From Rhizobium hidalgonense (GTDB lineage Bacteria > Pseudomonadota > Alphaproteobacteria > Rhizobiales > Rhizobiaceae), in the NCBI RefSeq assembly GCF_002914525.1, contig NZ_LODW01000045.1, positions 1 to 64,000 on the forward strand: a DNA stretch of 64,000 nt, given 5' to 3'. Below the pieces are notes generated by a model. It was not told where the DNA came from. It saw only the letters and a list, made by a program, of their open reading frames with translations, and did no database searches. The translations under genes were made by a program, and so were the position numbers. Positions 46,174 to 55,194 of this stretch are shown one piece after another. Each line of letters begins with the position of its first letter. The stretch's first letter is position 1.

Positions 46174-46752
46174 TCAATTTCGACAAAAGTTACTCGCATG
46201 GGGAGTCCACTTGCCGTAACCCGTGGCGACCAGATTGGCGATGACGCGACAGACATATTGCTTCTGCGCGGGGTCGTTGTTGGGTCCGGCATGGTATCTA
46301 GCTACCGCCATTGTCCATGTCTCGTGACGGTCATGCAGGTTGCGGAGGAATTTCGCCGCATACTCGACGTTGCGATGCGGGTCGAACATGTCCTCGGCCG
46401 AACCGAAATTTTCGCCATGATAGTAGTGGTTGATCTGCATGCAGCCGATGTCGATGAGCTTGGCGCCGCTGCTGCGGGCGACATCGAACTGCCGCATGGC
46501 GTCCTGTTCGGAAGGCGGAAAGAGCGCCTTGCCTTCGACGTTCATGGCATAGGGATAAAGCGAGCCCTTGCGGCCAGTCTCCGTCAGGCCGACCGAATAG
46601 AGAATCCCTTCCGGGATGCCGTATTTGGCAGCTGCCGACTGGATCTCGCGTTCGCAGGCGCCGGTCGAGGCCTTCGCCTCAGAGGTAAACGCCGCCAGTG
46701 CCGCCGCTGCGGCCAGCAGAAACGTCTTCAATACCGGTCTCGCCTGCACCAT
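46174..46752 (-). CDS. Periplasmic lytic transglycosylase, flagellar-cluster type
   Basis: A peptidoglycan hydrolase of 192 residues with a signal peptide (VLKTFLLAAAAALAAF, cleavage near AKAS). The SLT-type catalytic Glu is in LYSVGLTETGRKG and the supporting motif is DIGCMQINHYYHG, followed by NVEYAAKFLRNL and MAVARYHAG. The ATG at 46752 has GGAGG and lies 74 bases inside the 3' end of fliK, so they are translationally linked. It probably opens the wall for rod or stator assembly, replacing the absent FlgJ muramidase domain. Confidence 0.88.
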   Translation of the reverse strand: MVQARPVLKTFLLAAAAALAAFTSEAKASTGACEREIQSAAAKYGIPEGILYSVGLTETGRKGSLYPYAMNVEGKALFPPSEQDAMRQFDVARSSGAKLIDIGCMQINHYYHGENFGSAEDMFDPHRNVEYAAKFLRNLHDRHETWTMAVARYHAGPNNDPAQKQYVCRVIANLVATGYGKWTPHASNFCRN

Positions 46753-48118
46753 TGAAGCCTCCGTCCGTCCGCTGTGCCGTCTGATTGTGGCGCTCGCGCG
46801 CCTCGCCGCCCTGCCCCTGCTGGGCGAGCGACTGCTGCTGGGAGGCCTGGCCCTGGCTGCCTGCCTGATTGCCGGCGTCGCTACGCTCGACCGGCGCCAT
46901 GCTGATGGTGACGTTGTCGACGGCATAGCCCTGGCTGCGCAGAGCTTCGAGAATCTTGCCGTGATCTTCCTTCATCTGACGATAGGCCGCGCCGGTTTCG
47001 ACCTTGAGGTCGACGTTCAGGGCGTCGCCGGACAGACGCATGGTCGCCGTCACCATGCCGAGATCGAGCGGGTTCATCTGGATCTTCAGCGTATTAACCA
47101 CCTTGCCGGTGCTGGTAAATTCCGCCGCGTTGGAGAGCGCCGAGCTCGGTTCCATGGCGCGCGCCCATTCGGAATCGCCGGAGAGAGCGGCGGTGACGGC
47201 GGCGGAATTCGAGTTCTGCATCAGGCCGATATAGCGGCGCGATTCAAGGACCGAAACGCTTTCGACATCGGCCTTCTTCGCGCCGTCCTTCGGCCCGGCC
47301 TGATCGGTGCCGAGGTGAACATCCATCGACACGCCACGGCCATCGGCGCGACTGATCCTGAACGTCCTGCCGTCGGCGGCTTCGGCACTCTCCGATCCGG
47401 GAACCTTGACTTCATCCACCTTGCCGCTATCAGCTTTGCCGCTGACGGCCGCCAGGGCGTCGGATGCATGGCCGCCTGCCTTGGCGTCGATGCCCTCGAT
47501 CTTCTTGCCGGCCGTCTCGAGTTCATCGGCATTGGCGGAGGCGTGGGCACCTGCTGCCGCCTGCAAAGCGACCGCGCCGTCGACAGGATCCTGTTTTAGC
47601 AGGCCGAGGACATCGGAAATACCGCCGTCGTCGTCCTCGCTGTCCTGGTCAGTATCGGTCCGCAATGCATCGGCTTTGCCGTGCTTGCCGCCTTTGGCCG
47701 CCTGAACGACCTCCTCGGCCGAGCGGTCCTTCGCGTCAAGCTTGCCGAAGGCGAGATCCGCCGGCATCTTGACCGTGGCCTTTGCAGTCTTTACCGCGGC
47801 CTTTACGACATCGGCAATCGTCGCCGGCTGCACCTCGGCCTGCGCCTTCAGCGCGGCGTCGCCGAGATCGATCAACGGCTTGCCGCCGCTGCGGCTGCGG
47901 ATTGTCCGCGCCGTGTTCTCGGCGCCGGCATCGGCAACCCCGCCCTGCTGCGCATCGTCGGCGTCGTCATTGACGGCACCGTTGCTTGCCTTGGCAAGCG
48001 CATCGGAGAAGCCGTTCTTCTGGCCGGCGGCATCGTCTTTGCCCATCGGCCGTGCAGATTTTGCAGCCGCGGCGGACTCCGCACCGGCGGCTCCGCCCAA
48101 GACGCTCATATCCATCAT
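46679..48118 (-). CDS. fliK: Hook-length regulator FliK (formerly MotD)
   Basis: Secreted ruler that sets hook length and switches export specificity, 479 residues. The first ~330 residues are low-complexity, rich in Ala, Asp, Lys and Gly, with no membrane segment. The C-terminal Flg_hook domain (LKIQMNPLDLGMVTATMRLSGDALNVDLKVET in part, then SQGYAVDNVTISM) is the hallmark. S. meliloti MotD was shown to be FliK, and the motB-motC-fliK order is the same. ATG at 48118 overlaps the motC stop by 4 bases. Confidence 0.9.
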   Translation of the reverse strand: MMDMSVLGGAAGAESAAAAKSARPMGKDDAAGQKNGFSDALAKASNGAVNDDADDAQQGGVADAGAENTARTIRSRSGGKPLIDLGDAALKAQAEVQPATIADVVKAAVKTAKATVKMPADLAFGKLDAKDRSAEEVVQAAKGGKHGKADALRTDTDQDSEDDDGGISDVLGLLKQDPVDGAVALQAAAGAHASANADELETAGKKIEGIDAKAGGHASDALAAVSGKADSGKVDEVKVPGSESAEAADGRTFRISRADGRGVSMDVHLGTDQAGPKDGAKKADVESVSVLESRRYIGLMQNSNSAAVTAALSGDSEWARAMEPSSALSNAAEFTSTGKVVNTLKIQMNPLDLGMVTATMRLSGDALNVDLKVETGAAYRQMKEDHGKILEALRSQGYAVDNVTISMAPVERSDAGNQAGSQGQASQQQSLAQQGQGGEARERHNQTAQRTDGGFNGAGETGIEDVSAGRSGGTGGVYL

Positions 48119-49410
48119 TGTTCGTTGCCTTCCTGCGCCAGAAGACCGTCGATCTCGTCGAGCTTGGACCGATTGGTCGTCACAAATGCGTTGAATGAGG
48201 GGTCGGTACCCTGGCTCTGGCCAGTCGATGCCACACCTCCCGGAACAGGCTCGGGAAGCGCGCCCGGCGCTCCCGGTTGCGGAGCTATAGCCGCAGCCTT
48301 TTCAGAAGTGATTTCCTGATCAGAAGTGTTAGGGTTGGAGGCTTGCGTCAGGCTTGCCGGGTCGGGAGCGCGCAGGATTTGCTCGGCGACCGATCGGGCC
48401 GCCTCCTGCAGCGCCTGATCCCGCGGCGAAAGCGCGTCGCCGGCGATGCCGCTGACATTCTTCGCCGCCCGGTCGATATCGTCCGTGGGAAGGCCGGCCA
48501 TGCCGCCATAAAAGTCCGCCAGCGGACCAAAGACATTGTCGGTGCCGGCGCCAAGCGACTGCACACGCTCGACCGCCATATGGGCCAGCTCCGGCTTGCC
48601 CGCGATCGCGGCAGCGCGGGCGATGCGCAGATAGACCTCGCGCTGGCGCGGCGCATCCATGAAGGACAGGATGTCGATGACTTCCTGCGGCTTGACGGCA
48701 TGGTCGTGGCCGACGACGAGCGTGACGAAAAGATCGGCGAACTGGCTGGCATAGGGCGAATGCAGGAAGCGCCTGATATAGCGCTGCGAATAGGCCATGC
48801 CCCGGTCGAGCATCCCCTTGTCGACGCAAATGGCGACGGAGCGGCGCAACGCCGCCTCCTCGACGATCGTACCCGGTGCTGCAAGGCGCGCCTGGTCATA
48901 GAGATCCAGCGCGTCTGTCGGCTTTGTCGCGATCAGCACGTTGCCGCCGATCAATGCCAGGTAAGGGCCGATTTTCTTGTCGCGGTATTCCCTGGCCGTC
49001 TCCTCCAGCGTCTTGGCGACAAGCAACCCCTTGCCGCTCAGATATTTTCTGAGCACATCGGTGACACGATTGTCGAAATAGCCGTTGACGTCGTGGGAAA
49101 TCAGATATTCGAGCGTCTGCGGATTGCCACCGCTCATCGCGTAGATCAGCGCCGCATCGACGTTGCGGTCGTCATCGAAGACCGCCGTGTCGACGGTGCG
49201 CAGCCGCTCGTCGATCGTGCCGAGCATGAAGCGCTGCATCTCGCCGGCCGAATGATCGCCGGCGACGACGGAATCCTGCACGAACTGCAGCGATCGCAGC
49301 ATCTTGTACGGCGCCAGATCATCCGGATCCTGCGCCTTGCCTGCAACCGGCGACAGCATCGCCAGGCCAAGCGCCACAAATCCGACATAGCGATGCTGCC
49401 GACGCGCCAT
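48115..49410 (-). CDS. motC: Periplasmic motility protein MotC
   Basis: Rhizobial motor protein of 431 residues that binds the periplasmic part of MotB and regulates the stator. A signal peptide is visible (HRYVGFVALGLAMLSPVAGKAQD). The body is helical with TPR-like repeats (AIAGKPELAHMAVERVQSLG), and the C-terminus is proline- and glycine-rich. The order motB-motC-fliK and the presence of motE, its chaperone in S. meliloti, support the call. Confidence 0.9.
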   Translation of the reverse strand: MARRQHRYVGFVALGLAMLSPVAGKAQDPDDLAPYKMLRSLQFVQDSVVAGDHSAGEMQRFMLGTIDERLRTVDTAVFDDDRNVDAALIYAMSGGNPQTLEYLISHDVNGYFDNRVTDVLRKYLSGKGLLVAKTLEETAREYRDKKIGPYLALIGGNVLIATKPTDALDLYDQARLAAPGTIVEEAALRRSVAICVDKGMLDRGMAYSQRYIRRFLHSPYASQFADLFVTLVVGHDHAVKPQEVIDILSFMDAPRQREVYLRIARAAAIAGKPELAHMAVERVQSLGAGTDNVFGPLADFYGGMAGLPTDDIDRAAKNVSGIAGDALSPRDQALQEAARSVAEQILRAPDPASLTQASNPNTSDQEITSEKAAAIAPQPGAPGALPEPVPGGVASTGQSQGTDPSFNAFVTTNRSKLDEIDGLLAQEGNEQ

Positions 49411-49414
49411 CCTG

Positions 49415-50758
49415 TTATCCTCGATCCGCCTGCACCAGGATCTCGATCCGGCGGTTGGTCGCGTTGAAAGGGTCGGACGGCAGCTTCAGCCGGCGGTCGG
49501 CAAAGCCCGAGACCTGCGAGATGCGTTTTTCGTCGAGCCCGCCGCGCACCAGCATGTAATAGGCGCTCTGGGCGCGATCCATCGAAAGCCGCCAGTTCTC
49601 GTTCTGCGTGCCCTTATACGGGCGCCCGTCGGTGTGGCCGCGGATGGCGACCGCGCCACCCCTCTCCTTCAGAATCGCGCCGATCTTTTCCATGGCGCGC
49701 ACCATCTCCTGGCGGGGAACCGCCGAACCGATATTGAACATCGAGTCGTCGTTCTGGTCGGAGATACTGACCAGCAATCCACCTTCGGATGCCGTCACGG
49801 TCAGGCCTTCGGCCAGCTTGCCGGCGACGCCGCCGATCTGCTCAGCGATCTCAGCTTGCAGCTGCTCTGCGTCTTTCTGCTGTTGCTGCTCGGTCTGAGC
49901 CGCGCTCTTGTCCGCATCCTTCTGATGATCGGCGTCATTCGGCGTTTCGGCCTTCTTGTCCTCAGCCTTCTTATCGCCAGACTTCTTGTCGTCCGGCGCC
50001 TTGCCGTCCTTGTCGGCCGCGCCCTTGTTTTCCTTAGCTTCTTTGGCTTCTTGGCCGGCCTTCTGATCGGTGGCCAGCGGGATCGGCTTCATATGCTCGA
50101 CCTTCGCGACCTCGGTTGCGCCGCTCTCGGCCGCTTGCTCGTCGGTCTTGCCGGGAGGCGCGGATTTCCCGGCCGTCGTCACTTCGACCTGCTTGGTCCA
50201 GAAATCCGGATCGAAGGGATCGCGATAGGCTTCGCCGCCATCGGCGCCGGTGGCCGGGCCGGAATCGGCGGCGCCACCATCGCCCTTGGCGCTGACATTG
50301 GCCTGCTGGCCGACTTCCTGCGCGATCTCGGCCAGAACCGAATAGGGGTTTTCGAAGAAATCGGCCTCGGAATAATTGGTCTGGTCGCCTGATGTCGATG
50401 TCTGGTCGTCGCCATCCGCCGAAGCCTTGCCGTCGTTCGGATTTTCTTCCTTCTGCTTAGACTTCTCCTGCTTCTCCTCGCCTTCGGCGTTGTCGACGGG
50501 CTTCTTCAGGCCCTTTTCGGTCGGCTTTTCATCGGAGAGCTTGATCGGATTAAAATAGGTCGCGACCGAGGCCTTGGTCTCCTCGTTGGCGGCATTGACC
50601 AGCCACATGACCAGGAAGAACGCCATCATCGCCGTCATGAAGTCGGCATAGGCAATTTTCCACGCACCGCCATGGGCGCCATCGTGATCACCGCCGCCAT
50701 GTCTCTTGACGATGATGATCTCGTTCTTGCCGTGATGGTGGTTTTCGCCTTCGCTCAT
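49415..50758 (-). CDS. motB: Flagellar stator protein MotB
   Basis: Proton-channel stator subunit, 447 residues, well above the 308 of E. coli MotB. The single membrane segment (about 34-56) contains the proton-binding Asp39 in IAYADFMTAMMAFFLVMW. The C-terminal OmpA-like peptidoglycan-binding domain (about 310-447) has IRGHTDGRPYKG and LSMDRAQSAYYML. Between them is a linker of over 200 residues, mostly Lys, Asp, Glu, Ala and Gln. motA lies outside the window. The start overlaps the preceding gene by 4 bases. Confidence 0.93.
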   Translation of the reverse strand: MSEGENHHHGKNEIIIVKRHGGGDHDGAHGGAWKIAYADFMTAMMAFFLVMWLVNAANEETKASVATYFNPIKLSDEKPTEKGLKKPVDNAEGEEKQEKSKQKEENPNDGKASADGDDQTSTSGDQTNYSEADFFENPYSVLAEIAQEVGQQANVSAKGDGGAADSGPATGADGGEAYRDPFDPDFWTKQVEVTTAGKSAPPGKTDEQAAESGATEVAKVEHMKPIPLATDQKAGQEAKEAKENKGAADKDGKAPDDKKSGDKKAEDKKAETPNDADHQKDADKSAAQTEQQQQKDAEQLQAEIAEQIGGVAGKLAEGLTVTASEGGLLVSISDQNDDSMFNIGSAVPRQEMVRAMEKIGAILKERGGAVAIRGHTDGRPYKGTQNENWRLSMDRAQSAYYMLVRGGLDEKRISQVSGFADRRLKLPSDPFNATNRRIEILVQADRG

Positions 50759-51384
50759 TCGAGAACTTTCTTCAAGCTGGCTGCCCAGGCGGACATACGG
50801 GTAACGATGACGGATTCGCCGATTTCGACGGCAAGATCGATATCGTCAGTCTCAAGGTGTCGTACCGACCCGGCATGTTCACCGAGTTCGGCCTTCAATA
50901 GATCGAAAAGCCGGGTTGGCCCGCGGACGAGAATCGGACCGGCGGCACCCTCGAGGATCGCCTCGCGCAGCAGAACGGCGAGGCTTTCGGCAGCCTTGGC
51001 GGCAAGCGCTTCGGACATTACCGGCGCGATGGCGATGGCGGCACCGGCGCTGACCAGTTGCGCCACCTCTTCGGCGATATCGCGGACGCGGGAGGCAATG
51101 ATCGCTGCGGCCTCGACTTCGTAGCGAAGCTTCAGCTCTTCGAGCTCACGCGCGTGAACCTCGGCCAGCGTCTGCGCCTCGCGTTCGTGTTTTTCGGTCA
51201 AATCAGCGGTCGCTGCGGCATGACCTTGCGCATAGGCGTCGCGGCGCTCCGCCTCGACGTCGATCGCCGGTTCGCTCGGCATCTCGGGAAAACCGTCGCC
51301 GCCGAAATCGTCCATCTCGATGATCGGCGCTGACGGTTCCGGTTCACCGAAATCCTTCAAATACCGGGAAAGCGTAATGCTCAT
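50755..51384 (-). CDS. FliH-like flagellar protein
   Basis: A soluble protein of 209 residues. The middle is a Glu/Ala-rich coiled coil (TEKHEREAQTLAEVHARELEELKLRYEVEA in part); the C-terminal half (AAESLAVLLREAILEGAAGPILVRGPTRLFDLLKAEL in part, then LETDDIDLAVEIGESVIVTRMSAWAASLKKVLE in part) resembles the stator-stalk domain of FliH, the partner of the export ATPase FliI. First gene of the motBC-fliK series. ATG at 51384 is preceded by GGATGG; the frame open to 51456 lacks a site. FliH sequences diverge strongly, so I name it by resemblance only. Confidence 0.65.
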   Translation of the reverse strand: MSITLSRYLKDFGEPEPSAPIIEMDDFGGDGFPEMPSEPAIDVEAERRDAYAQGHAAATADLTEKHEREAQTLAEVHARELEELKLRYEVEAAAIIASRVRDIAEEVAQLVSAGAAIAIAPVMSEALAAKAAESLAVLLREAILEGAAGPILVRGPTRLFDLLKAELGEHAGSVRHLETDDIDLAVEIGESVIVTRMSAWAASLKKVLE

Positions 51385-51586
51385 AAAGAACCATCCAGCA
51401 TTCGGGAGGCATGCAGCATATCCACCCCCGCTCAAAACGACTTTGCGCACCGGCATGTCGCTTCGAAACGGGCAAGGGCTTCACCTTGCGCCGGCACGAA
51501 TTTCGGACGATGCCTTCATGCCGGAAACTAGGAAGTCAAACTTGCGCGAGGATGAATGACGCCGCCATCCGCGATCGCGCCCACCT

Positions 51587-52549
51587 TTATTCCAGCAGGA
51601 TCAGAATCTTGCTGGAAGCCGTGTTGAGGATCGAGATTGCTTCGACGGCCATCTGCTTCTGGGTTTCGATCGCCTTCTGCCGGATCGAAGCCTCGTCCAT
51701 GTCGGTATCGACGAGCGCACCGACGCTCTTGTCGATCGAATCGGAGAGATCGGCGGTATAGTCTATCTGATCGTCGATGCGCGTTTTCATCACGCCGATG
51801 GATGCGGCTGTCGTCGTCAGCGAAGAGAGCAGCGAGTCGGTCACATCGAGCATGTCGGTCAGTTGCGCATCGGTCGTATTCTTGCCGATGGCAATTTCCG
51901 TTCCTGCCGCCGGGGTCGTCGAATTGGCGTTCAGCAGGTAGTAGTTGCGCGCCGTCGCGCCGGTATTGTTGATCGCATTGGCATCGACCGCCTTGGTAAA
52001 CAGACCGCCGCTCGCATTGTTCTTGTCGACCAGGATGGTCTGCGACGACGGGAAGTCGATGGTCCGGGCTTGATATTCGCCGGTCGGAGCGCGCACGAAG
52101 CTCGATATGACCGACCATGTCGGGGGCGCGGTGGTATTTCCGTTCAGAAGCCAGTTCTCCCCCGCAAACGAAGTCGATTCGACTATCGTCTGCAGCTGCT
52201 GCTTGTATTCGCTGATCTCGGCATTAATCTTGTCCTTGTCGGTGCCCGGCTCTCTTGCCGCAACCAGCTTGGCGCGAATCTGGCCCATAAGATCGATCGC
52301 CGAATTCATCGCCGTGTAGGTCGCGTCCACCTTGGCAGCCCCGAGACCGAGCGCATCCCCGATCGTTCCGAGATTGGTGCTGTCCGAGCGCATGACGGTC
52401 GCGACCGACCAGTAGGATGCATCGTCGGCGGCCGTCTCGATACGGTAGCCCGAGGAAACTTGCTGCTGGGTCTGACTGGCTTCTTTGTTGATGCTGCGCA
52501 GCACCGCAAGCGCATTCACCGCGGCCGCGCTGGTAATCTTAACGGTCAT
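51587..52549 (-). CDS. flaD: Flagellin, divergent member (FlaD-like)
   Basis: Filament protein of 320 residues, the most diverged of four tandem flagellins. The conserved N-terminal helices (ALAVLRSINKEASQTQQQVSSGYRIETAADDASYWSV in part) and the C-terminal D0/D1 helices (GALVDTDMDEASIRQKAIETQKQMAVEAISILNTASSKILILLE in part) are clear. The central region differs from FlaA-C, with about 15 extra residues. The leader keeps the GCATGA block (plus-strand 52612-52618) but lacks the ribosome-site hairpin of the others. Whether it is flaD or another paralog by name is uncertain. Confidence 0.85.
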   Translation of the reverse strand: MTVKITSAAAVNALAVLRSINKEASQTQQQVSSGYRIETAADDASYWSVATVMRSDSTNLGTIGDALGLGAAKVDATYTAMNSAIDLMGQIRAKLVAAREPGTDKDKINAEISEYKQQLQTIVESTSFAGENWLLNGNTTAPPTWSVISSFVRAPTGEYQARTIDFPSSQTILVDKNNASGGLFTKAVDANAINNTGATARNYYLLNANSTTPAAGTEIAIGKNTTDAQLTDMLDVTDSLLSSLTTTAASIGVMKTRIDDQIDYTADLSDSIDKSVGALVDTDMDEASIRQKAIETQKQMAVEAISILNTASSKILILLE

Positions 52550-52763
52550 CGACAGGGTCTCGGAATAAGGTCAAAGGGCAGGCCGGAATGCCGGCGGCGA
52601 CTGACGTGGCGTCATGCCTCCGGTAGAGTTTCTACCGGCGTGTCGCAAAAGCAAATCAACTGAAAGTAAAGGTAACTCGATATCAACCCGTTGGGCAAGA
52701 GCACAGCACCGAACGCGGTGGGTCGATCACTATTCAATCCAAGCCATTGATATAAAACAAAAA

Positions 52764-52786
52764 AACCGCGCCGTTCGGGCGCGGTT
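52764..52786 (-). terminator. Terminator of flaC
   Basis: A 9-bp stem (52764-52772 with 52778-52786) is followed on the minus strand by eight T. It ends the flaC message before flaD. Confidence 0.9.
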
Positions 52787-52848
52787 CATAGGTTTTTTGC
52801 TTGTTGCCGGACGAAGGCGCAAGATTCGGTCCAGCTTCAGCGCCTGAT

Positions 52849-53760
52849 TTAGCTGCGGAACAGGGTGAGGATGTTCTGAGCGCTGGAGTTGGCGATCGAC
52901 AGCGACTGGATCGCCAACTGTTGCTGCGTTTGCAACGCCGTCAGCTTACTCGATTCTTCCTCCATGTCGGCATCGACGAGGCGGCCGACGCCCGAGTCGA
53001 TCGAGTCGCTGAGCGCGCCGACGAAATTTTCCTGCAGGTCGATGCGCGTGGAAATCGAGCCGAGCTGCGAGGCAGCCTTGGTCATCGCCTCCAGGCCGGC
53101 CTCGATCGACGTCAGAGCCATGGAGATCTCGACCGAGCCGAAGCTGCTGATGTCCATCGAGTAGATCGAGCCGATCGTACCATATGAGGTGCCGATAATG
53201 CCGGAGCTCGTCTCGATCGAGCCAACCGAGTCCATGCCGAAGAGGACGTTGCCCGTGGAGCTCGAGTCCAGGATGTAGTCCGTCGTCTTGACCGAGACAT
53301 TGCCGTTGCCATCGCGCACGAAGGTGGAAACCACGCTCTTCGTGCCGTCAGCGCCGGCAACCCAGTTTTCACCGGAGAAGGAAGCCGATTGCGCAATGCT
53401 GAGCAGCTGCTGCTGCAGCTGGCCGATTTCTTCCTGGACCTTGGTCTTGTCGACACCCTTTTCGGTCGCGGCGACGATCTTCGCCTTGATTTCGCTGATG
53501 ATGTCGATCGCGCTGTCCATGGCGGAGTAAGCCGTGTCGACCTTGGCGGCGCCGAGGCCGAGAGCGTCGGAGACGGCGGAGAGAGCCTTGTTGTCCGATC
53601 GCATGGTCGTTGCGATCGACCAGTAGGCGGCGTTATCGGCGGCCTTTTCGACACGGTAACCCGACGATACGCGGTTCTGCGTCGCCTCAAGGCCGTCATT
53701 GATTCCGCGGAGTGTCTGAAGAGCGGCCATCGCCGCAACGTTCGTCAAAATGCTGGTCAT
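52849..53760 (-). CDS. flaC: Flagellin FlaC
   Basis: Filament protein of 303 residues. Flagellin N-terminal motif AALQTLRGINDGLEATQNRVSSGYRVEKAADNAAYWSIA (in part) and C-terminal VGRLVDADMEEESSKLTALQTQQQLAIQSLSIANSSAQNIL (in part) match FlaA and FlaB closely; the middle (about 150-225) differs. It is monocistronic, with its own terminator and a leader almost identical in layout to that of flaB. Its DNA has diverged more from flaA and flaB than they have from each other. Confidence 0.9.
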   Translation of the reverse strand: MTSILTNVAAMAALQTLRGINDGLEATQNRVSSGYRVEKAADNAAYWSIATTMRSDNKALSAVSDALGLGAAKVDTAYSAMDSAIDIISEIKAKIVAATEKGVDKTKVQEEIGQLQQQLLSIAQSASFSGENWVAGADGTKSVVSTFVRDGNGNVSVKTTDYILDSSSTGNVLFGMDSVGSIETSSGIIGTSYGTIGSIYSMDISSFGSVEISMALTSIEAGLEAMTKAASQLGSISTRIDLQENFVGALSDSIDSGVGRLVDADMEEESSKLTALQTQQQLAIQSLSIANSSAQNILTLFRS

Positions 53761-53769
53761 GAAATGATT

Positions 53770-53799
53770 GCCCCTTGTCGGCAGTTGATAAAAAGGGAC
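53770..53799 (-). promoter_or_regulatory. flaC leader hairpin hiding the ribosome-binding site
   Basis: The ribosome-binding site AAGGGGC (plus-strand 53770-53776) can pair over seven positions, one G-U, with GTCCCTT (53793-53799) 16 bases upstream. The site lies 9 bases before the ATG. The same structure occurs in flaB and flaA. Confidence 0.55.
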
Positions 53800-53832
53800 A
53801 TTCCGGAAAGCTACCGGGTACGGGGACCAGCC

Positions 53833-53899
53833 TCATGCCTGTTAACCGGTTCTTAAAATTGGTTAACCCGCCGTCTCGTTGACCTGAGAAAACAGCATT
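53833..53899 (-). promoter_or_regulatory. flaC upstream region shared with flaB
   Basis: Plus-strand TCATGCCTGTTAACC (53833-53847) is identical to flaB (54988-55002). A second block, 53861-53899 (GTTAAC, CGCCGT, then GAAAACAGCA), is nearly the same as 55014-55050. The GCATGA core lies 73 bases before the ATG. Likely promoter and activator site. Confidence 0.5.
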
Positions 53900-53931
53900 A
53901 TGGTTAATCAACCGTTAACAGACATTAAAAA

Positions 53932-53956
53932 AGCCGCGCTCCATTGAAGCGCGGCT
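53932..53956 (-). terminator. Terminator of flaB
   Basis: A 9-bp stem (53932-53940 with 53948-53956), 48 bases past the flaB stop, is followed on the minus strand by six T. Confidence 0.9.
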
Positions 53957-54004
53957 CGTTTCGTAGATGCCCGCTGGAGACCGGCGGGCCGATATTGCGG
54001 ATTA

Positions 54005-54913
54005 TTAGCCGCGGAACAGCGTGAGGATCGTCTGCGAAGAAGAGTTCGCGATCGACAGCGACTGGACGGCCAGCTGCTGCTGGGTCTGCAGGGCGCTGAG
54101 CTTGGAGGATTCCTCTTCCATGTCGGCGTCGACGAGACGGCCGACACCGGAGTCGATCGAGTCGCTGAGAGCGGATACGAAGTTTTCCTGCAGTTCGATG
54201 CGCTTGGAGATCGAGCCGAGAGCAGCGCCGGCGCTGGTCATGGACTTCAGGGCAGCTTCGACGTTGGTCAGAGCCGACTGGATCTGGCCGAGGGTGAAGT
54301 TGGTGATGTCCATGGCGTAGACAGAACCGGTGGCGCCATTCGACGTGCCGAGGATACCCGTGGAGGTTTCCACCGCGCCGCCGCTCATGCCGAACAGAAC
54401 GTTGCCTGCAGAGCTGTCGTCGAGAACGTAGTCGGTCATCACGACCGATACGGCGTTGGAGCCGTCACGGACGAAGGAGGCAACGACGTTCTTGGTGCCG
54501 TCAGCGCCGGCAACCCAGTTTTCGCCGGAGAAGGAAGCCGACTGAGCAACGCTCAGGAGCTGCTGCTGCAACTGGCTGATTTCTTCCTGGACCTTGGCCT
54601 TGTCGACGCCGTTTTCAGTGGCGGCAACCAGCTTGGCCTTGATGTCGCCGACGACGTCGATGGCGCTGTCCATGGCGGAGTAAGCGGTGTCGACCTTGGC
54701 GGCGCCGAGGCCGAGAGCGTCGGAAACGGCGGAAAGTGCCTTGTTGTCCGAACGCATGGTCGTTGCGATCGACCAGTAAGCAGCATTGTCGGACGCCTGG
54801 CCGACGCGATAGCCGGACGACACGTGAGCCTGGGTTGTCTGGAGACCCTGGTTGATGCCACGGAGAGTCTGGAGGGCTGCCATTGCAGCGTTATTGGTGT
54901 TGATGCTCGTCAT
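54005..54913 (-). CDS. flaB: Flagellin FlaB
   Basis: Filament protein of 302 residues, very close to FlaA. N-terminal AALQTLRGINQGLQTTQAHVSSGYRVGQASDNAAYWSIATTMRSD (in part) and C-terminal EESSKLSALQTQQQLAVQSLSIANSSSQTILTLFRG (in part) are standard. A 112-base stretch (54567-54678) is identical to flaA, including silent positions. Monocistronic, with its own terminator and leader hairpin. Confidence 0.92.
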   Translation of the reverse strand: MTSINTNNAAMAALQTLRGINQGLQTTQAHVSSGYRVGQASDNAAYWSIATTMRSDNKALSAVSDALGLGAAKVDTAYSAMDSAIDVVGDIKAKLVAATENGVDKAKVQEEISQLQQQLLSVAQSASFSGENWVAGADGTKNVVASFVRDGSNAVSVVMTDYVLDDSSAGNVLFGMSGGAVETSTGILGTSNGATGSVYAMDITNFTLGQIQSALTNVEAALKSMTSAGAALGSISKRIELQENFVSALSDSIDSGVGRLVDADMEEESSKLSALQTQQQLAVQSLSIANSSSQTILTLFRG

Positions 54914-54922
54914 AGTTTGTTT

Positions 54923-54952
54923 GCCCCTTGTTGGCAGATTTTAAGAAGGGAC
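54923..54952 (-). promoter_or_regulatory. flaB leader hairpin hiding the ribosome-binding site
   Basis: AAGGGGC (plus-strand 54923-54929), 9 bases before the ATG, can pair over seven positions with GTCCCTT (54946-54952). Loop is 16 bases, as in flaC, though its sequence differs. Confidence 0.55.
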
Positions 54953-54987
54953 ATTCCGGATTTTCGGCCGGCCCACAGCGATCAGCA

Positions 54988-55050
54988 TCATGCCTGTTAA
55001 CCATTCTCGTTAAGGTTAACTCGCCGTTTCGATGGGCCTAGAAAACAGCA
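54988..55050 (-). promoter_or_regulatory. flaB upstream region shared with flaC
   Basis: TCATGCCTGTTAACC (54988-55002) is identical to flaC, and 55014-55050 repeats the GTTAAC / CGCCGT / GAAAACAGCA block. GCATGA lies 75 bases before the ATG, near the 73-74 of flaC and flaA. Confidence 0.5.
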
Positions 55051-55140
55051 AGATGGTTAAGGAAAGCTAAATTCAAAATGGAAATAATGTAAAAATATCT
55101 GACACTTAGAAGGATTTTCATTAACCTTATGTTAAAACAT

Positions 55141-55169
55141 TTCGCGGCCGGGAATGACCCGGCCGCGAA
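55141..55169 (-). terminator. Terminator of flaA
   Basis: A 12-bp perfect GC-rich stem (55141-55152 with 55158-55169), 25 bases past the flaA stop, is followed on the minus strand by ATGTTTTAAC. Confidence 0.85.
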
Positions 55170-55194
55170 ACTTGAAAGCCTTTGCCAACCGCTC

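Noticed and set aside
49415..50758. Frameshift or fusion in motB
   Set aside because: The long low-complexity linker looked like a fusion, but one frame runs from the membrane segment to the peptidoglycan-binding domain with a consistent base composition.
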